DNA from: Desulfuromonadales bacterium
Lineage (GTDB): Bacteria > Desulfobacterota > Desulfuromonadia > Desulfuromonadales > DASPGW01
DNA length: 38,652 nt
Direction: 5' to 3'
Assembly (NCBI GenBank): GCA_035620395.1
Contig: DASPGW010000138.1
Location: 1-38,652, forward strand
How positions within the stretch are numbered: position 1 is the stretch's first letter; every line of letters begins with the position of its first letter. Below the pieces are notes generated by a model. The model was not told where the DNA came from and did no database searches. It was given only the letters and a program-made list of their open reading frames with translations. Shown piece by piece: positions 35,448 to 38,652 of this stretch. A program made the translations under genes and the position numbers.

Positions 35448-37601
35448 ATGCCCCTGACCCCTGCCTGTCAATGCCGCAAGGAAGTCCTCGCCACCCCCCT
35501 CGAGAGAATTCGGGGGGTCGGTCCCCGCATCGTCCAGCAGCTTGCCAAAATGGGCATCTTCACCATTGAGGATGTCCTCTACACGCTCCCCTTTCGCTAC
35601 GAAGACCGCCGCCAGATTCGCAGGATCGCCCACCTCCGGGAGGGCGCCCGGGAAGTTTTCTGCGGTGAAATCCTCGCCGCCGGCGAAGCCCAGACCGCCC
35701 GCAGCCGGAAAAGACTCTACGAGGTCATCGTCGGCGACGGCACCGGGCAGGTCGTTCTCAAGTGGTTTCACTACCGCCGGGAATGGATGCTGCAGCGCTT
35801 TGTCATCGGCCGCCGGGTGTTCGTCACCGGGGAGGTGAAGCGTTTCGGCACGCTGCGTGAAGTTCATCATCCCGATATCGAACTGCTCACGCCGGAGCGC
35901 TCCCTCGAAGACTTCATCGCAGCCGACCCGCTGAGCTTCGGCCGCATTCTCCCCGTTTATCCTCTGACCGAAGGTCTGCACCAGAAGAGCGTGCGCAAAA
36001 TCTGGAAGGAGGTCGTCGACCGCTACGCCGAGTACGTGGTTTCGTCGCTGCCGCCGGAGATTCTCCAGCGCCACGGACTGCTTCCCCTTGGCGAGGCACT
36101 GCGGCGGGTGCACTGGCCTCCCGGCGAGGCGGCGCTACAAGAGCTGGAAGAGGGGAGGGACGCGGCCCGGCGCACGCTGGTCTATGACGAATTCTTCTTT
36201 CTGGAGCTCGGTCTCGCCCTCAAGAGGCGCGGCGTGGTGCTGGAGGAAGGCATCCCCTTCCAGGTCACCCACCGCTACACCAGGCCGCTGGCGGCACTGC
36301 TGCCGTACCGGCTGACGGAGGCCCAGCGCCGGGTGCTGGGAGAGATCAAGGCCGACCTGATGGCGCCGCACCCGATGCACCGTCTGGTCCAGGGGGATGT
36401 CGGCTGCGGCAAGACCATCGTCGCCCTGATGGCCGCGCTGGTCGCCATCGAAAACGACACCCAAGTCGCCGTGGTCGCCCCCACCGAGATCCTGGCCGAA
36501 CAGCATTTTCTCCAGTTTCATCCCTGGCTCGAGACACTCGGGCTGAAGGCCGCGCTCCTCTCCGGCTCGTTGCCGGCCCGGGAGAAGCGGTTGATTCTCG
36601 AACAGCTCAGGGCAGGGGAGGTGCACCTGGTCGTCGGCACCCACGCCGTGTTGCAGGAAGGGGTGGAATTCAGGCGCCTGGGCCTGGGGATCATCGACGA
36701 GCAGCACCGCTTCGGCGTCCGCCAGCGGGGCGTCCTGCGCCGGAAGGGGGAGAACCCGCACATCCTGGTCATGACCGCTACGCCGATTCCGCGCACCCTG
36801 TCGTTGACCCTCTTCGGGGATCTCGCCCTGTCGGTCATCGATGAGCTGCCGCCGGGACGCACCCCGGTGCGGACGGTGGTTGTTCCGGAGGCGTCCCGGG
36901 AAAGGGCCTATTCTCTCATTAAACGAGAGCTGGGGGAGGGGAGGCAGGCCTACATCGTCTATCCGCTGGTCGAGGAGTCGGAGAAGAGCGACCTGCTCGC
37001 GGCCAGCGAGGGGGCCGAGCATCTTAAGCAGAAGGTCTTCCCCGAGGCCCGGATCGCCCTGCTGCACGGCCGGATGAAGCCGGAGGAGAAGGAGGCGACC
37101 ATGGCCGCCTTCAAGGAGCGGCAGATCGACCTCCTGGTTGCCACCACCGTGATCGAAGTCGGCATCGACGTGCCGAACGCCACGGTCATGATGGTCGAGC
37201 ATGCCGAGCGTTTCGGCCTGGCCCAGCTCCATCAACTGCGCGGCCGGGTGGGACGCGGCGGGGCGACCGGCACCTGCCTGCTGATGCGTTCGGCCCGCTG
37301 CAGCGAGGAGGGAATGCGGCGGCTGCAGGTCATGAGCGAGACGACCGACGGCTTCCGCATCGCCGAGGCCGACCTGGAGATCCGCGGACCGGGGGAGTTT
37401 CTCGGCACCCGCCAGGCGGGGCTCCCCGATTTCCGCGTCGCCAACCTGCTGCGCGACGGCCGGATTCTGGAGGCGGCCCGCCAGGACGCCTTCCAACTCG
37501 CCGCGGATCCGGCCTTCATGACCGACCCTCGCTATGCGGAGCTGCGGACGGTGCTGCTGGAGCGTTGGGGGAGCCGTCTGGAGCTGGCCAGCATCGGCTG
37601 A
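35448..37601 (+). CDS. recG: ATP-dependent DNA helicase RecG
   Basis: 717 residues. A wedge/OB domain (about 15-150: VGPRIVQQLAKMGIFTIEDV) is followed by two helicase domains with Walker A GDVGCGKT (316-323), VVAPTEILAEQH, the RecG-type motif II DEQHRFG (417-423), MTATPIPRTLSLTLFGDL and the motif VI region QLRGRVGRGG. The C-terminal TRG-like region has EADLEIRGPGEFLGTRQAG. RecG remodels stalled replication forks and Holliday junctions. The ATG is preceded by a strong GGGGAGGGGAG. Downstream there is no clear terminator. Confidence 0.97.
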   Translation: MPLTPACQCRKEVLATPLERIRGVGPRIVQQLAKMGIFTIEDVLYTLPFRYEDRRQIRRIAHLREGAREVFCGEILAAGEAQTARSRKRLYEVIVGDGTGQVVLKWFHYRREWMLQRFVIGRRVFVTGEVKRFGTLREVHHPDIELLTPERSLEDFIAADPLSFGRILPVYPLTEGLHQKSVRKIWKEVVDRYAEYVVSSLPPEILQRHGLLPLGEALRRVHWPPGEAALQELEEGRDAARRTLVYDEFFFLELGLALKRRGVVLEEGIPFQVTHRYTRPLAALLPYRLTEAQRRVLGEIKADLMAPHPMHRLVQGDVGCGKTIVALMAALVAIENDTQVAVVAPTEILAEQHFLQFHPWLETLGLKAALLSGSLPAREKRLILEQLRAGEVHLVVGTHAVLQEGVEFRRLGLGIIDEQHRFGVRQRGVLRRKGENPHILVMTATPIPRTLSLTLFGDLALSVIDELPPGRTPVRTVVVPEASRERAYSLIKRELGEGRQAYIVYPLVEESEKSDLLAASEGAEHLKQKVFPEARIALLHGRMKPEEKEATMAAFKERQIDLLVATTVIEVGIDVPNATVMMVEHAERFGLAQLHQLRGRVGRGGATGTCLLMRSARCSEEGMRRLQVMSETTDGFRIAEADLEIRGPGEFLGTRQAGLPDFRVANLLRDGRILEAARQDAFQLAADPAFMTDPRYAELRTVLLERWGSRLELASIG

Positions 37602-38510
37602 ACAGACCTCGAAGCAGCCTCAAGAAATGCGCGTAACATGCTGCGATTGAACAGTAAAAGCAATGAGAGCAAGAAAACACTTTAAGTCTATGGACGTCGG
37701 CGCGGTGAACGGAGGGCGCTGATTACTCTGCATGAAGCCATGCCCACATCTCCGCCGAGACAATCAACAGGAATTCCGGCTGGCCGCCGGGCGGCCTTCT
37801 TCGCTAGCCCACGAGAGGTCGCCAGAGGGGGGGATGTTCTCCAGCGAGGGACACTCCCGATGCGGTCGATAGCCTGCGGCGAGATGACAACTTCCGGAGA
37901 TGGGCCCTCCATTCGCTAAGCGGGAGATGACGGACCGGGTTGCTAAAAAAAGCGGCTGCGAAATTTGCCCTATAAGCCGTCTTCTTCGCGTGGTCTAGGG
38001 GGAAGTGTGGGATCTTTTTCGGCCGGCCGGCACTTCGGCGCCCACGGGCAATCGCCTCGGGCCATCATGACTCACGACGGGGGTACACCTAGGGCGTCCA
38101 TGGCCCGCCAGGAACTCTCGGATAAGTACGGACACGTAAGTTTACATAATATTCGTTATCCGACGTTACATGCACAGGGGAAGTGAGCCTCAGGCCGGCT
38201 TCTTTCTTCCTTCCCTGCTTCCTGCTGTTGGAGGGCGGCAAACGTGCTGCGTTTTTTTTCTATCGTTTTGATTGGACAGCGAAGCAGGAGTTCGTTGACG
38301 TCCGCTTCCATCTTTTGCACTGTCAGCCTCATCCACTTCAGATCCGCAGACTCCTCTCGGCATCGATCCGCCACTTCGAGCTGGATTCTTCTGATTCCGG
38401 CCGACCCGTCGAAATATCTAGAAACCACTGCCGCTGTTCGGAACGTTGCACTGTTGCCGCTTCTACTTTTTTCCTTCGGATTGTCGGCAAGTTTCGTTGT
38501 GCACTGCACA
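37602..38510. other. About 0.9 kb without a convincing gene, next to tRNA-Pro
   Basis: No frame here has a family match I can recognise. Possible frames (37688-37912 minus, 37965-38186 plus, 38156-38509 minus, 38244-38513 plus) overlap each other. An AT-rich patch with repeated CGTTA at 38133-38175 stands out from the GC-rich surroundings and resembles the end of a mobile element, which I cannot confirm. The region may be remnant sequence beside a tRNA gene. Confidence 0.5.
38133..38175. repeat. AT-rich CGTTA-repeat patch, possible mobile-element end
   Basis: Around TTTACATAATATTCGTTATC lie direct repeats CGTTA (CGTTA-TCCGA-CGTTA) and an inverted ATAA/TTAT pair. The base composition differs sharply from both sides. 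A terminal or recombination site is inferred from pattern only. Confidence 0.3.
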
Positions 38511-38511
38511 T

Positions 38512-38547
38512 AAAAAAAGAGCCGCGACTTGCGTCACGGCTCTTTTT
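38512..38547 (-). terminator. Bidirectional terminator after tRNA-Pro
   Basis: Arms AGAGCCG (38518-38524) and CGGCTCT (38537-38543), one C.A mismatch, then GAC/GTC and a TTGC loop. A runs at 38512-38518 and T at 38543-38547 flank it, so it works on the minus strand for tRNA-Pro and possibly on the plus strand. Confidence 0.82.
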
Positions 38548-38552
38548 CTCGT

Positions 38553-38629
<77 letters not shown>

Positions 38630-38652
38630 TCAATCAACGAGTCGGGATTATG

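Noticed and set aside
35205-36113. 302-codon minus-strand frame opposite the DUF1858 and recG genes
   Set aside because: Shadow of plus-strand genes with clear RecG motifs.
37688-37912. 74-residue minus-strand frame after recG
   Set aside because: No ribosome site, low-complexity Arg/Pro/Ser composition and no recognisable family; it is mentioned only as part of the orphan stretch.
37965-38186. 73-residue plus-strand frame in the orphan stretch
   Set aside because: No family match and no ribosome site, and it runs into the AT-rich patch; likely chance.

Overview
The window reads as a chromosomal segment of a GC-rich, Gram-negative anaerobe or microaerobe, most likely a member of the Desulfuromonadales (Geobacter/Desulfuromonas type). 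This is inferred from the gene set: several small c-type cytochromes, a periplasmic lipoprotein cytochrome, two GGDEF-EAL proteins, DUF1858 redox proteins, a PyrR-controlled pyrR-pyrB-pyrC-carA-carB operon followed by greA and recG, and short dispersed inverted repeats between genes. No rRNA, CRISPR array, complete prophage or intact insertion sequence was found. Two tRNA genes sit near the edges: tRNA-Gly(CCC) at 866-940 and tRNA-Pro(GGG) at 38553-38629.

Layout. 1-641: end of a polysaccharide-priming sugar transferase. 824-3291: tRNA-Gly with a consensus promoter, then yacG, queD, queE and a creatininase-family hydrolase. 3354-4628 (minus): rsmD-coaD-DUF1858 operon. 4879-7663: dGTPase-like HD hydrolase and a membrane GGDEF-EAL protein. 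7650-8973 (minus): yhbY and two tandem cytochromes c. 9228-12776 (minus): a 1182-residue DUF748/AsmA-like envelope protein. 12965-15366: small genes, several separated by terminator-like hairpins (Mu GemA-like, DUF6933-like, unknown, parvulin PPIase, double-ACT protein). 15496-16599: a candidate structured mRNA leader followed by a secreted protein with a strict six-residue tandem repeat. 16651-20754: diheme cytochrome, DRTGG ATPase, rhodanese, YkgJ, DUF3592, isochorismatase-like hydrolase, hemolysin III. 20902-24172: a c-di-GMP cluster (receiver-PilZ, CheY-like, PAS-GGDEF-EAL). 24491-26976: lepA-lepB. 27017-34562: pyrimidine operon with a PyrR attenuator. 34676-37601: greA, second DUF1858, recG. 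37602-38510: about 0.9 kb without a convincing gene, next to tRNA-Pro.

How the genes work together. The best-defined unit is the UMP-synthesis operon: PyrR senses UMP/PRPP and controls a leader terminator ahead of pyrB, pyrC, carA and carB. queD-queE make the 7-carboxy-7-deazaguanine precursor of queuosine. The 20902-24172 genes combine a c-di-GMP receptor domain, a receiver protein and a probable c-di-GMP phosphodiesterase. The tandem cytochromes belong to periplasmic electron transfer.

The observations most worth following are: (i) the leader at 15521-15653, where a long-range stem, local hairpins and a perfect anti-Shine-Dalgarno segment suggest a translational switch upstream of the hexapeptide-repeat protein; (ii) a cytochrome paralogue whose predicted axial Met has become His; (iii) two GGDEF domains that are degenerate in complementary ways; and (iv) the orphan region beside tRNA-Pro.
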